Positions 1 through 6,977 of a DNA stretch of 8,678 nt are shown piece by piece. The notes under the pieces are model-generated. The model searched no databases and was not told where the DNA came from. It was given only the letters and a program-made list of their open reading frames with translations. Within the stretch, counting starts at the first letter, position 1, and the number at the start of each line of letters is the position of its first letter. Location of the stretch: assembly GCA_024277695.1 (NCBI GenBank), contig JAJRUR010000312.1:1-8678 (forward strand). Direction: 5' to 3'. The DNA is from Bacteroidota bacterium. Lineage in GTDB: Bacteria; Bacteroidota; Bacteroidia; Chitinophagales; Saprospiraceae. A program made the translations under genes and the position numbers.

Positions 1-1323
1 AAGTATTTTATTATGTGTGTCCTTGGGGCTTTTTTACTGACTTCATGTAAACATGAGAGCCTGCGTGACATTGATGCTGACTTAATATCCGCTATCGAGA
101 GCAGATCAAAAACAGGTTCTGCGGACTACTTTATTTTGGCCGATGAGGAAGATTATGCACATCTCCCTAATCAAGATCCCAACAATCCGGTAACCAAAGA
201 AAAGGTCGCTTTGGGCAAACTATTGTTTTTCGAAACCGGCTTAGCCCAAACAGCCAAATACGAACTCTGTTTAGAGACCTATAGCTGTGCTACCTGTCAT
301 GTACCTGAGCGCGGATTTTTGCCGGGTCGTCGCCAAGGCATAGCTGACGGAGCAGTAGGATTCGGTACTCTGGGTGATAACCGCATGGTGCAGCTAGGAT
401 ATGAAGATACAGATCTAGATGCTCAAGGCACGCGACCACTGACTGTTATGAATGTAGCCTACGTCACCAACACTTTATGGTCAGGACTTTTTGGTGCAAA
501 CGACAAAAACATAGGTACCGAAGATTCTTGGACAGGACTCGCAGAAGCCAATTATACCGGATTTGTGGGCTTAGAAGCTCAAAATATCGAAAACTTTGAC
601 CTCCATCGGATGGAAATCAACGAAAAAGTATTGGATCAGTACGGCTACCGCGCTGAATTTGACAAAGCTTTTCCAGATGTACCGGAGGATCAACGTTATG
701 AAGTCAAAACCGCTAGTTTTGCTATCAGTGCATATCTCAGAACACTTTTGACGAATAGGGCTCCATTTCAAGAATACCTCAAAGGTGATTATGATGCCCT
801 TACTGACCATCAAAAAGAAGGGGCAAAAATCTTTTTTGGAAAAGCCGGATGTACTTCCTGTCATAACGGACCTTCTTTTAGCGCGATGACTTTTCACGCT
901 ATGGGTACTAGAGATATGTGGGAATATGATGGGCTCAATACCTCTGCTGATGACGAAAGAAATTTGGGTCGAGGAGGCTTCACAGGTCGTCAAGAAGATA
1001 TGCACCGATTTAAAGTGCCTCAACTCTACAATCTTAAAGATTATACCCATTTCTTTCACGGTGGTAGCAAAACTTCGCTAAAAGCAGTTATTGAGTTTAA
1101 AGCAAAAGCAAAATCCGAAAATCCAAGAGTTGCTACCGAAGATCTTTCCGACCAATTTAGACCCCTTACACTTACTGTAGCTGAAAAAGAGGCTCTATAT
1201 GATTTTCTTGAAAATGCTCTATACGATCCGGATATGACGCGCTATGCTCCGGACCAAATCCCCTCCGGCAACTGTTTTCCTAATAATGACCAAATTTCAA
1301 GAAGAGATATCGGCTGTCAATAA
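1..1323 (+). CDS. Di-haem cytochrome c peroxidase (MauG/CcpA family) lipoprotein, 5'-partial
   Basis: Family role: a periplasmic enzyme that reduces H2O2 to water with electrons from small c-type cytochromes or quinols, or, in MauG-like members, oxidises a protein substrate. Numbering from the ATG at 13, there are two haem c motifs, CATCH (C92, C95, H96) and CTSCH (C280, C283, H284), one per cytochrome domain. The family block FKVPQLYN (333-340) is followed by FFHGGS (347-352). The N-terminus is a hydrophobic stretch ending in a lipobox, LTSC, with C12 as the lipidated cysteine, so it is probably membrane-anchored. The frame is open to base 1 and the piece from M13 lacks the usual positive n-region, so the true start is probably upstream of the window. 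The tail carries two cysteines (C421, C435) that could form a disulfide. The gene converges on the hydrolase with 24 bases between them. Family is secure; whether it is peroxidase or MauG-like is not. Confidence 0.93.
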   Translation, partial: KYFIMCVLGAFLLTSCKHESLRDIDADLISAIESRSKTGSADYFILADEEDYAHLPNQDPNNPVTKEKVALGKLLFFETGLAQTAKYELCLETYSCATCHVPERGFLPGRRQGIADGAVGFGTLGDNRMVQLGYEDTDLDAQGTRPLTVMNVAYVTNTLWSGLFGANDKNIGTEDSWTGLAEANYTGFVGLEAQNIENFDLHRMEINEKVLDQYGYRAEFDKAFPDVPEDQRYEVKTASFAISAYLRTLLTNRAPFQEYLKGDYDALTDHQKEGAKIFFGKAGCTSCHNGPSFSAMTFHAMGTRDMWEYDGLNTSADDERNLGRGGFTGRQEDMHRFKVPQLYNLKDYTHFFHGGSKTSLKAVIEFKAKAKSENPRVATEDLSDQFRPLTLTVAEKEALYDFLENALYDPDMTRYAPDQIPSGNCFPNNDQISRRDIGCQ

Positions 1324-1347
1324 TTGTTCGTCCGATAGTGCGACTAC

Positions 1348-2193
1348 TTAAGTCTGAAAAAAGCGCATCATCCGATCAGTAGCTATCCTTAGATGGGTAG
1401 GCAAGTCCGCTATAGCCCACGGATGCGAAGATCCAAATGTATGCCCTGCTCCTTGGATCAATTCCAACTGGGACCTCGTATTCAACTCCGAAAGCCTCTG
1501 CGATTCTTCTGCCGATACTACCTGATCTTCCATGCCATGAATTAGCAACATCGGTATCTCCAATTTGCGCACAGCAGCAGAGATATCCAAACGCTCTTTT
1601 GATGCCTCAAAATCTTCATATATTTGATAGTACCGGGGCATCTGTTGCTTTGTCCTCCCATTATAAATATAGTACACTCCTTCTGCCCGCCATTGTTCCA
1701 AATCAGATCCTTTCGGAAAACGAGATCCAAAATCAGCGACACCTGCCAAACTCACTACCTTGGATATCCGTCTATCCTGTGAAGCCTTCAATAATACAAT
1801 GCCTCCGCCACGACTATGTCCTACTAAATAGATTTCTGACAGATCACAACCCGATGCTGCAAGTAAGTCTGTCGAGTTGACATAATCTATTACCATCCCC
1901 AAATCATCCAGTTCCATCGTATAGCTATTGCGCCCAAAAGCCTCTAAATCTACAAAATCCAAGGGGGCATCCGGTCTAGTGCCATTATGCGAAAAATTAA
2001 AGCAAAGAACTACATAACCACTACGCGCCCATTGATCTGCCATCAATCCCCAAGCACCCCAATCTTTGAATCCCTTAAATCCATGTACAAAGATGATTAA
2101 GGGCTTAGAGCTACCGGAACTCGACCAATACACATCCAATAAAATAGACCTACCCAAAGATCCGGAGATTTGATGATTCTTTATGCGTAACAT
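1348..2193 (-). CDS. Alpha/beta-fold serine hydrolase
   Basis: A 281-residue cytoplasmic hydrolase of the alpha/beta superfamily (S33/dienelactone-hydrolase-like); the substrate cannot be read from the sequence. Visible elements in order: strand plus oxyanion-hole motif HGFKGFKDWG (H37-G46); nucleophile elbow GHSRGG with S127; acid residue D223 in HGMEDQVV; and catalytic histidine H251 in GAGHTF. The triad is therefore complete and correctly ordered. I see no signal peptide or membrane helix. It stands alone on the minus strand, convergent with the peroxidase gene and divergent from the acyl-CoA dehydrogenase. A TATCTTTG box lies 26 bases upstream of its ATG. An esterase, acyl-peptidase-like or general carboxylesterase role is possible. 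Fold and activity class are well supported; specificity is unknown. Confidence 0.9.
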   Translation of the reverse strand: MLRIKNHQISGSLGRSILLDVYWSSSGSSKPLIIFVHGFKGFKDWGAWGLMADQWARSGYVVLCFNFSHNGTRPDAPLDFVDLEAFGRNSYTMELDDLGMVIDYVNSTDLLAASGCDLSEIYLVGHSRGGGIVLLKASQDRRISKVVSLAGVADFGSRFPKGSDLEQWRAEGVYYIYNGRTKQQMPRYYQIYEDFEASKERLDISAAVRKLEIPMLLIHGMEDQVVSAEESQRLSELNTRSQLELIQGAGHTFGSSHPWAIADLPTHLRIATDRMMRFFQT

Positions 2194-2219
2194 AAGCTAT
2201 ATTATTTTTAGCCTCCGGA

Positions 2220-2227
2220 CAAAGATA
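2220..2227 (-). promoter_or_regulatory. Bacteroidota -7 promoter box for the alpha/beta hydrolase
   Basis: On the minus strand this reads TATCTTTG, a full match to the TAnnTTTG -7 element used by the primary sigma factor of Bacteroidota. It lies 26 bases upstream of the hydrolase ATG. I see no TTG -33 element at the usual 17-23 base spacing, so only half of the promoter is recognisable. Confidence 0.6.
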
Positions 2228-2337
2228 GTGCAAATAGGATCGTATTAATTTAACTTAAAGTCAAGTAATTGGTGCTCATACTGCAATAAATTATAGAAAA
2301 ATATGTTAAATACTAGTAAGATCAAGAATAATTTATT

Positions 2338-2345
2338 TAACTTTG
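2338..2345 (+). promoter_or_regulatory. Bacteroidota -7 promoter box for the acyl-CoA dehydrogenase
   Basis: TAACTTTG is a full match to TAnnTTTG. It lies 17 bases before the ATG at 2363, implying an untranslated leader of roughly a dozen bases. It falls downstream of the alternative ATG at 2303, which argues against that earlier start. No clear TTG -33 element is present. Confidence 0.6.
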
Positions 2346-2362
2346 GGTCAAATAATACTATT

Positions 2363-4165
2363 ATGGATACAACACAAGACAAAGTAAAGCTCCTTAGAGG
2401 AGGAGAATTTGTAGTCTCAGAAGACAATCCCTCCCTCATGTTCGTACCGGAATCTTTTTCAGAGGAGCAATTGATGATCAAGAATATGATTGAAGATTTT
2501 GTCAAAAACGAATTTGTTCCTGTCATGGACAAAGTCGAGAAGCAACAGGGAGATGTCACCGTAGAGCTACTCGATAAGATGGGACAGCTGGGCATACTTG
2601 GAGCACATATGCCTGAGGAGTATGGGGGAATGCAGTTAGATACGAATACCAATACGATGATAGCTGATGTACTCTCCCCTGCCCGATCGTTTATAGTGTC
2701 CTTTGCAGCCCACACGGGGATCGGGATGCTACCGATCTTGTATTTCGGCAGTGATGCACTCAAAAAAGAATATTTGCCACGCTTGATCAGTGGCGAGCTC
2801 AAAGCGGCATACTGTCTTACCGAGCCCGGATCCGGCTCAGATGCTTTGGCAGCAAGGGCTCGAGCTGATTTGTCAGAAGATGGGACACATTATCTGCTTA
2901 CCGGACAAAAAATGTTTATCACCAATGCCGGATTTGCGGATGTATTTATAGTATTTGCACAGGTAGATGGCGATAAGTTTACAGGATTTTTGGTAGATGG
3001 TGATTCTGAAGGCATCAGTTTGGGAGATGAAGAGGACAAGTTGGGCATCAAAGGTTCATCGACACGTCCGGTATTTTTTGAACAAGTCAAGGTACCTGTT
3101 GATCATCTGCTGGGCAAAATCGGCAAAGGACATAAAATTGCATTTAATGCGTTAAACATCGGGCGGTTCAAACTTGGAGCGATGTGTATGGGAGGATCCA
3201 AACACCTGATCGATATTAGTATCAAATATGCCAATGAGCGTAAACAATTTGGTCAGTCGATCGCTTCCTTCGGGGCTATAAAATACAAACTAGCTGAGCA
3301 GACTATACGCAATGTAGCCATAGAATCTGCAATGTACCGCGTGTCGAATCTCATCCAGCTCAAGGAGCAAGAACTACGAGAGAGTGGAAAAGACTATGCC
3401 AAGTCCAAGCTAAAAGCAGCTGAAGAATATGCTATCGAGTGTGCCATCATCAAAGTTGCCGGTTCTGAAGTATTGGATTACGTTGTGGACGAGGCTGTCC
3501 AAATCCACGGTGGCTACGGGTACATCGAAGAATATTTGGTAGCCGGTGCCTATAGAGATGCTCGTATCAATAGAATTTTTGAAGGCACAAACGAAATCAA
3601 TCGATTGCTCATGATTCAAATGCTTTTTAAGCGAGCCCAAAAAGGAGCTTTTAATATGACAGACCCTGCTTGGGCAGTTCAAAAAGAGCTGAGTTCTATG
3701 CCCAAATTTGAGACACTAGAGGGGTATTTAGCACAAGAACATAAAGCCATCAAGGATTTTAAAAAAATATTTTTGATGACGATGGGAGGAGCAGTCAAGA
3801 AACAAATGGACGGCGAACTCCACCTCGAAGATGAGCAAGAGATTCTTATGCATGGAGCCGATATTATGATAGATATTTTTCTGGCCGAATCCCTATTCCT
3901 GCGCATACTCAAGCTCAAAGAATTGGACTACACTGACCATCTTGACCTGATGGAGTCTATACTAAGAGTATATATCTACGATGCCGGGTACCGCATAGCC
4001 AAAAATGCCAAAGATGCCATAGCATCCTATACATCGGGTGATCTACTCAGAGTCTTCAATATGGGAGTACAGCGATTTTCTCAATACCCTGCATTTAACA
4101 TCAAAGAAACCAGACGCCAAATAGCGGATGCACTGATCACTGCAAACCGCAATATATTTGCATAG
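2363..4165 (+). CDS. Acyl-CoA dehydrogenase, long-chain VLCAD/ACAD9-like
   Basis: A flavoprotein that introduces the alpha,beta double bond into acyl-CoA in the first step of beta-oxidation, passing electrons to electron-transfer flavoprotein. From the start at 2363 it is 600 residues. Visible blocks: an N-terminal helical domain (about 35-135); the flavin/substrate motif TEPGSGSD (153-160); RKQFGQ (293-298); QIHGGYGY (380-387); and RIFEGTNEI with E407 at the catalytic-base position. About 170 residues follow, as in the VLCAD/ACAD9 branch, whose extra C-terminal domain favours long-chain substrates and dimerisation. An ATG at 2303 would add 20 residues of low-complexity, Asn-rich sequence upstream of a good promoter box. 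MDTTQDKVKLLRGGEF is the more natural N-terminus, so I chose 2363. It is not beside thiolase or hydroxyacyl-CoA dehydrogenase genes. Chain length is inferred. Confidence 0.93.
   Translation: MDTTQDKVKLLRGGEFVVSEDNPSLMFVPESFSEEQLMIKNMIEDFVKNEFVPVMDKVEKQQGDVTVELLDKMGQLGILGAHMPEEYGGMQLDTNTNTMIADVLSPARSFIVSFAAHTGIGMLPILYFGSDALKKEYLPRLISGELKAAYCLTEPGSGSDALAARARADLSEDGTHYLLTGQKMFITNAGFADVFIVFAQVDGDKFTGFLVDGDSEGISLGDEEDKLGIKGSSTRPVFFEQVKVPVDHLLGKIGKGHKIAFNALNIGRFKLGAMCMGGSKHLIDISIKYANERKQFGQSIASFGAIKYKLAEQTIRNVAIESAMYRVSNLIQLKEQELRESGKDYAKSKLKAAEEYAIECAIIKVAGSEVLDYVVDEAVQIHGGYGYIEEYLVAGAYRDARINRIFEGTNEINRLLMIQMLFKRAQKGAFNMTDPAWAVQKELSSMPKFETLEGYLAQEHKAIKDFKKIFLMTMGGAVKKQMDGELHLEDEQEILMHGADIMIDIFLAESLFLRILKLKELDYTDHLDLMESILRVYIYDAGYRIAKNAKDAIASYTSGDLLRVFNMGVQRFSQYPAFNIKETRRQIADALITANRNIFA
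4153..4160 (+). promoter_or_regulatory. Possible -7 promoter box for the YihY-family gene
   Basis: TATATTTG matches TAnnTTTG and lies just before the acyl-CoA dehydrogenase stop codon. If used, it would give the downstream membrane-protein gene a leader of roughly 85 bases containing the palindrome at 4196-4207. It overlaps coding sequence and such boxes arise by chance in A/T-rich DNA. A second candidate, TATATTCG at 4235-4242 (7 of 8 matching), lies only 10 bases before the ATG at 4253. Confidence 0.3.
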
Positions 4166-4195
4166 TAGCACCTATCGGTGGAGGAGTTATCTATA

Positions 4196-4207
4196 CTACT
4201 CGAGTAG
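4196..4207. repeat. Perfect 12-base palindrome CTACTCGAGTAG
   Basis: A perfect inverted repeat in the 87-base gap between the acyl-CoA dehydrogenase and the YihY-family gene. No T-tract follows on either strand, so it does not look like an intrinsic terminator. It could be an operator-like dyad or chance. No other copy was noticed in the window. Confidence 0.4.
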
Positions 4208-4252
4208 CTGATCATCTTAAAATACGAATTGGCTTATATTCGCCTGAACAAG

Positions 4253-5131
4253 ATGAATAAGCTACTCCAAATTCTCATCCAAAGCGTCCGTAAATTTAGG
4301 GCAGACGGTCTCAGAGTGCATGCTGCAGCATTGGCATATTTTGCCGTATTTTCATTACCACCATTACTGATCATCATAATCTACAGTACATCTCAAGTAT
4401 ATGATCAAGCTGCAGTCGAATCCTGGATCTATCGAGAGTTAGGTAGTTTGCTGGGAGAAAGAGGGCCGGCTCAGGTAGCTGCCACGATCAAGAGCCTGCT
4501 CACCTTCCGTCCAAAATGGTGGACCGGCTTAGCCGGTGTACTCTTTATATTCTATATGGCTACTACGGCTTTCGCCAATATGAAAAACACCCTAAACCAT
4601 ATATTTGATGTAGAATCCAAGCGTGGAAAATCACGAATTTTGCAACAGTTTTTGGATCGCGTAATAGCACTTGGGCTGGTGCTTGCCCTTGCGATGGTTT
4701 TGCTGTTTTCTATGGTCATCAGCAGTCTGGTCAAAGCCCTCCAACACGCATATTTTGAGGGATACGCTTGGAGCAAACTGATCAATACCGGTAGCTCTAC
4801 CCTACTCTCTTTTATCGCTTTGGTGATACTTTTTAGTTTGATCTATATGATGCTACCCAATATAAGACTCAAATTGAGTGATACGATATGGAGTGCCGTC
4901 ATCACATCAATGCTGTTTTTGTTGGGTAGATTGGTGATAGCTCTGCTCATCAAACACAGTAGAGTCAGTAGTTTTTATGATGCTGCCGGGAGTCTTATGT
5001 TACTCATGATTTGGGTGTACTATACGAGTGTTATTTTTTACTTTGGTGCCTGTATCACAAGCGTGATGTTTAAGCACAATCAGTCAATATCCGACAAAAA
5101 GTCATCTGATAATAAGCGCAATTATCGATAG
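4253..5131 (+). CDS. YihY/BrkB family inner-membrane protein
   Basis: A polytopic membrane protein of the YihY/virulence-factor BrkB family, whose function is not firmly established. The older RNase BN name for this family is a misassignment. From the ATG at 4253 it is 292 residues, typical for the family. About six membrane helices are visible, roughly at 26-46, 89-109, 135-161, 180-201, 211-233 and 245-272. Family signatures: HAAALAYFAVFSLPP before and within helix 1, TLNHIF after helix 2, MMLPN after helix 4, and AAGSLMLLMIWVYY at the last helix. The tail is short, polar and lysine/serine-rich, probably cytoplasmic. An in-frame TTG at 4229 would add eight residues, but the ATG followed by AATAAG gives the usual short cationic N-terminus, so I prefer 4253. 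It follows the dehydrogenase by 87 bases with no terminator visible, so readthrough is possible. Confidence 0.9.
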   Translation: MNKLLQILIQSVRKFRADGLRVHAAALAYFAVFSLPPLLIIIIYSTSQVYDQAAVESWIYRELGSLLGERGPAQVAATIKSLLTFRPKWWTGLAGVLFIFYMATTAFANMKNTLNHIFDVESKRGKSRILQQFLDRVIALGLVLALAMVLLFSMVISSLVKALQHAYFEGYAWSKLINTGSSTLLSFIALVILFSLIYMMLPNIRLKLSDTIWSAVITSMLFLLGRLVIALLIKHSRVSSFYDAAGSLMLLMIWVYYTSVIFYFGACITSVMFKHNQSISDKKSSDNKRNYR

Positions 5132-5179
5132 AAAGTATCCGTCCGTCCAAAGAACAAACATTTTATGCTAACATAAGTA

Positions 5180-5187
5180 TATATTTG
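5180..5187 (+). promoter_or_regulatory. Bacteroidota -7 promoter box for lepB
   Basis: TATATTTG is a full match to TAnnTTTG, in the 71-base gap after the YihY-family gene and 15 bases before the lepB ATG. The implied leader is about ten bases. No TTG -33 element is evident at the expected distance. Confidence 0.6.
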
Positions 5188-5202
5188 CACACTGACTAAA
5201 TC

Positions 5203-6963
5203 ATGCATTACGTGGGAATATTAATTTTTATCATCGTCTCCTATCTTTTACTTTGCTGGAGTTTGTCCTTATTGTTTGCCAAAGCAGGACAAGACCCAAA
5301 AACTGCATGGATACCCGGTATAAATTTTGTCCGATGGGCAGAACTTATCGGTCGATCCAAGTGGTATCCGCTATGGCTACTCTTCCCCATCGTACAGATT
5401 TTTATCTTTTGTGGGATGGCAGTTGACCTGGTACGTTCATTTGGTCGGTACGATTTTGCCGACTCTGCACTTGCCGTCATTTATGCACCACTCAAATTCT
5501 GGCTAACAGCCAAAAGTGATGCAAGCTATACAGGACCTACCATACCAAAAGAAAAAGCTTATCAAGAACAATTGAAAGCAGCTGCTGCGTCGGGCAATAA
5601 ATTTGAATATCAAAAACTCAAAAATAATAGTCCCTACTCCAAATCTACAGTACGAGAGTGGTTCGAAGCTATCTTCTTTGCAGTTTTTGCAGCTGCTTTT
5701 ATCCGGATGTTTCTCATCGAAGCCTACACGATCCCAACCCCGTCAATGGAAGGTTCACTGTTGGTAGGAGACTATCTGTTCGTGAGTAAGGCCCATTACG
5801 GGATCAGGACACCCCAGACACTACTACAAATACCACTATTGCACAATCGCATACCTTTTATAAATAGAGAGTCCTATATCACCAAGCCATCTATCAAGAT
5901 GCACAGACTACCGGCTCTGGAGTCCATAGACCATAATGATCCGGTCGTCTTTAACTGGCCAGTAGGTGATAGTGTCTATATAACTCCTTCACGCTCTTGG
6001 ACTGTAGGCCAAGTCAACCGAATGTCCAAAAACTTTCTGGGACACCCCAGTATGAGACCATTGCGCAACAAAAAGAAAAACAAAGACTTTATCGTGCGCC
6101 CCATCGACAAAAAAGATCACTACATCAAGCGATGTATAGGCATACCCGGAGACACGCTTCAGATTATTGATCGACAAGTCTATATCAATGGTCAAGCGGT
6201 TCAAAATCCACAAAAAATTCAGTTCAGAACCCTTGTCAGTACCCCGAGTCCTATCAATGATAAAAAACTCGAAGATATAGGGATAGACCCAAGTGCAGAT
6301 ATATCCACTCGTGGGACAGGATACTTTGTTGGGAGTCTTTCACCGGATGAAGTCGATGCACTCGAGCAAATAGCAGGAGTCAAAACACTAGCCGTTTCCG
6401 AATATCTCCTAACGCGTGCTGTCCCTAACATCCAACAGATAGCGAAGAATTTGGGATTTTTGCCCGGTCAACTCAACCCGAATGGCCTCCTATTGCTCAC
6501 CCCTGCCCAATACGACAGTTTGTCTATGCGTAAGTTTCCTCTTAGACCGGCATTGGGCAAACTCGATCTATTTCCTCATGACCCCAAAATCACCAAAGGA
6601 TGGACAGTAGATAATTATGGTCCCATATATATACCAAAGAAAGGTGAGACCATCCGAATCGACCTTACCAATCTCGCTTTTTATCGTCGTATTATTTCTG
6701 TTTATGAAAACAATACCCTGCAAGTACAAGGAGATAAAATTTTGATCAATGGCAAGCCAACCAACGAATATACTTTTAAGATGAACTACTACTGGATGAT
6801 GGGAGATAATCGTCATAACAGTGAGGATGCTCGGATGTGGGGTTATGTACCCGAAGATCATATAGTAGGGAAGCCGCTCTTCATCTGGATGTCAGCCAAA
6901 GGAGGTAGTCCCGCCAATGGCATACGATGGAATCGTCTATTTACTACAGCTAATAAATTTTAG
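5203..6963 (+). CDS. lepB: Signal peptidase I with DUF5684-like N-terminal domain
   Basis: A membrane-bound type I signal peptidase (peptidase family S26) that removes signal peptides from exported proteins on the outer face of the inner membrane. At 586 residues it is much longer than the roughly 320 of E. coli LepB. Residues 1-105 form a DUF5684-like membrane module (helices about 3-25 and 56-76) with IPGINF, WAELIGRSKWY and VRSFGR. A helix at about 154-174 precedes the catalytic domain. The nucleophile is S181 in PTPSMEG, the general base K309 in HYIKRCIGIPGD, and box E is GDNRHNSEDAR (534-544), where E. coli has GDNRDNSADSR. Ser-Lys spacing is 128 residues. An extra periplasmic segment of about 125 residues (341-466) precedes WTVDNYGPIYIPKKG. 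Both dyad residues are present, so it should be active. It has its own promoter box and probably shares its transcript with the next gene, 14 bases downstream. Confidence 0.95.
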   Translation: MHYVGILIFIIVSYLLLCWSLSLLFAKAGQDPKTAWIPGINFVRWAELIGRSKWYPLWLLFPIVQIFIFCGMAVDLVRSFGRYDFADSALAVIYAPLKFWLTAKSDASYTGPTIPKEKAYQEQLKAAAASGNKFEYQKLKNNSPYSKSTVREWFEAIFFAVFAAAFIRMFLIEAYTIPTPSMEGSLLVGDYLFVSKAHYGIRTPQTLLQIPLLHNRIPFINRESYITKPSIKMHRLPALESIDHNDPVVFNWPVGDSVYITPSRSWTVGQVNRMSKNFLGHPSMRPLRNKKKNKDFIVRPIDKKDHYIKRCIGIPGDTLQIIDRQVYINGQAVQNPQKIQFRTLVSTPSPINDKKLEDIGIDPSADISTRGTGYFVGSLSPDEVDALEQIAGVKTLAVSEYLLTRAVPNIQQIAKNLGFLPGQLNPNGLLLLTPAQYDSLSMRKFPLRPALGKLDLFPHDPKITKGWTVDNYGPIYIPKKGETIRIDLTNLAFYRRIISVYENNTLQVQGDKILINGKPTNEYTFKMNYYWMMGDNRHNSEDARMWGYVPEDHIVGKPLFIWMSAKGGSPANGIRWNRLFTTANKF

Positions 6964-6977
6964 TACAAAGTGAAATC

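Larger units (their letters stand above)
2194..2362. other. Divergent intergenic region
   Basis: These 169 A/T-rich bases separate the divergent hydrolase and acyl-CoA dehydrogenase genes. They contain the two outward-facing -7 boxes listed separately (2220-2227 minus, 2338-2345 plus) about 110 bases apart. An in-frame ATG at 2303 opens 20 codons into the dehydrogenase but is probably not used. I see no RNA gene, riboswitch-like structure or strong inverted repeat. Confidence 0.6.

Noticed and set aside
571..1059. Long open frame on the minus strand opposite the peroxidase
   Set aside because: It lies wholly inside the peroxidase gene, shows no domain or promoter, and the plus-strand frame has clear haem motifs.
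1324..1347. Terminator between the convergent peroxidase and hydrolase genes
   Set aside because: Only a three-base stem can be drawn in the 24-base gap and there is no T-tract.
1437..1880. Plus-strand open frame inside the alpha/beta hydrolase
   Set aside because: Antisense to a gene with a full catalytic triad; composition and sequence look like an antisense translation and no start signal is seen.
2245..2802. Minus-strand frame overlapping the dehydrogenase N-terminus and its promoter region
   Set aside because: Ser/Ile/Pro-rich antisense translation with no recognisable family; it conflicts with the well-supported dehydrogenase gene.
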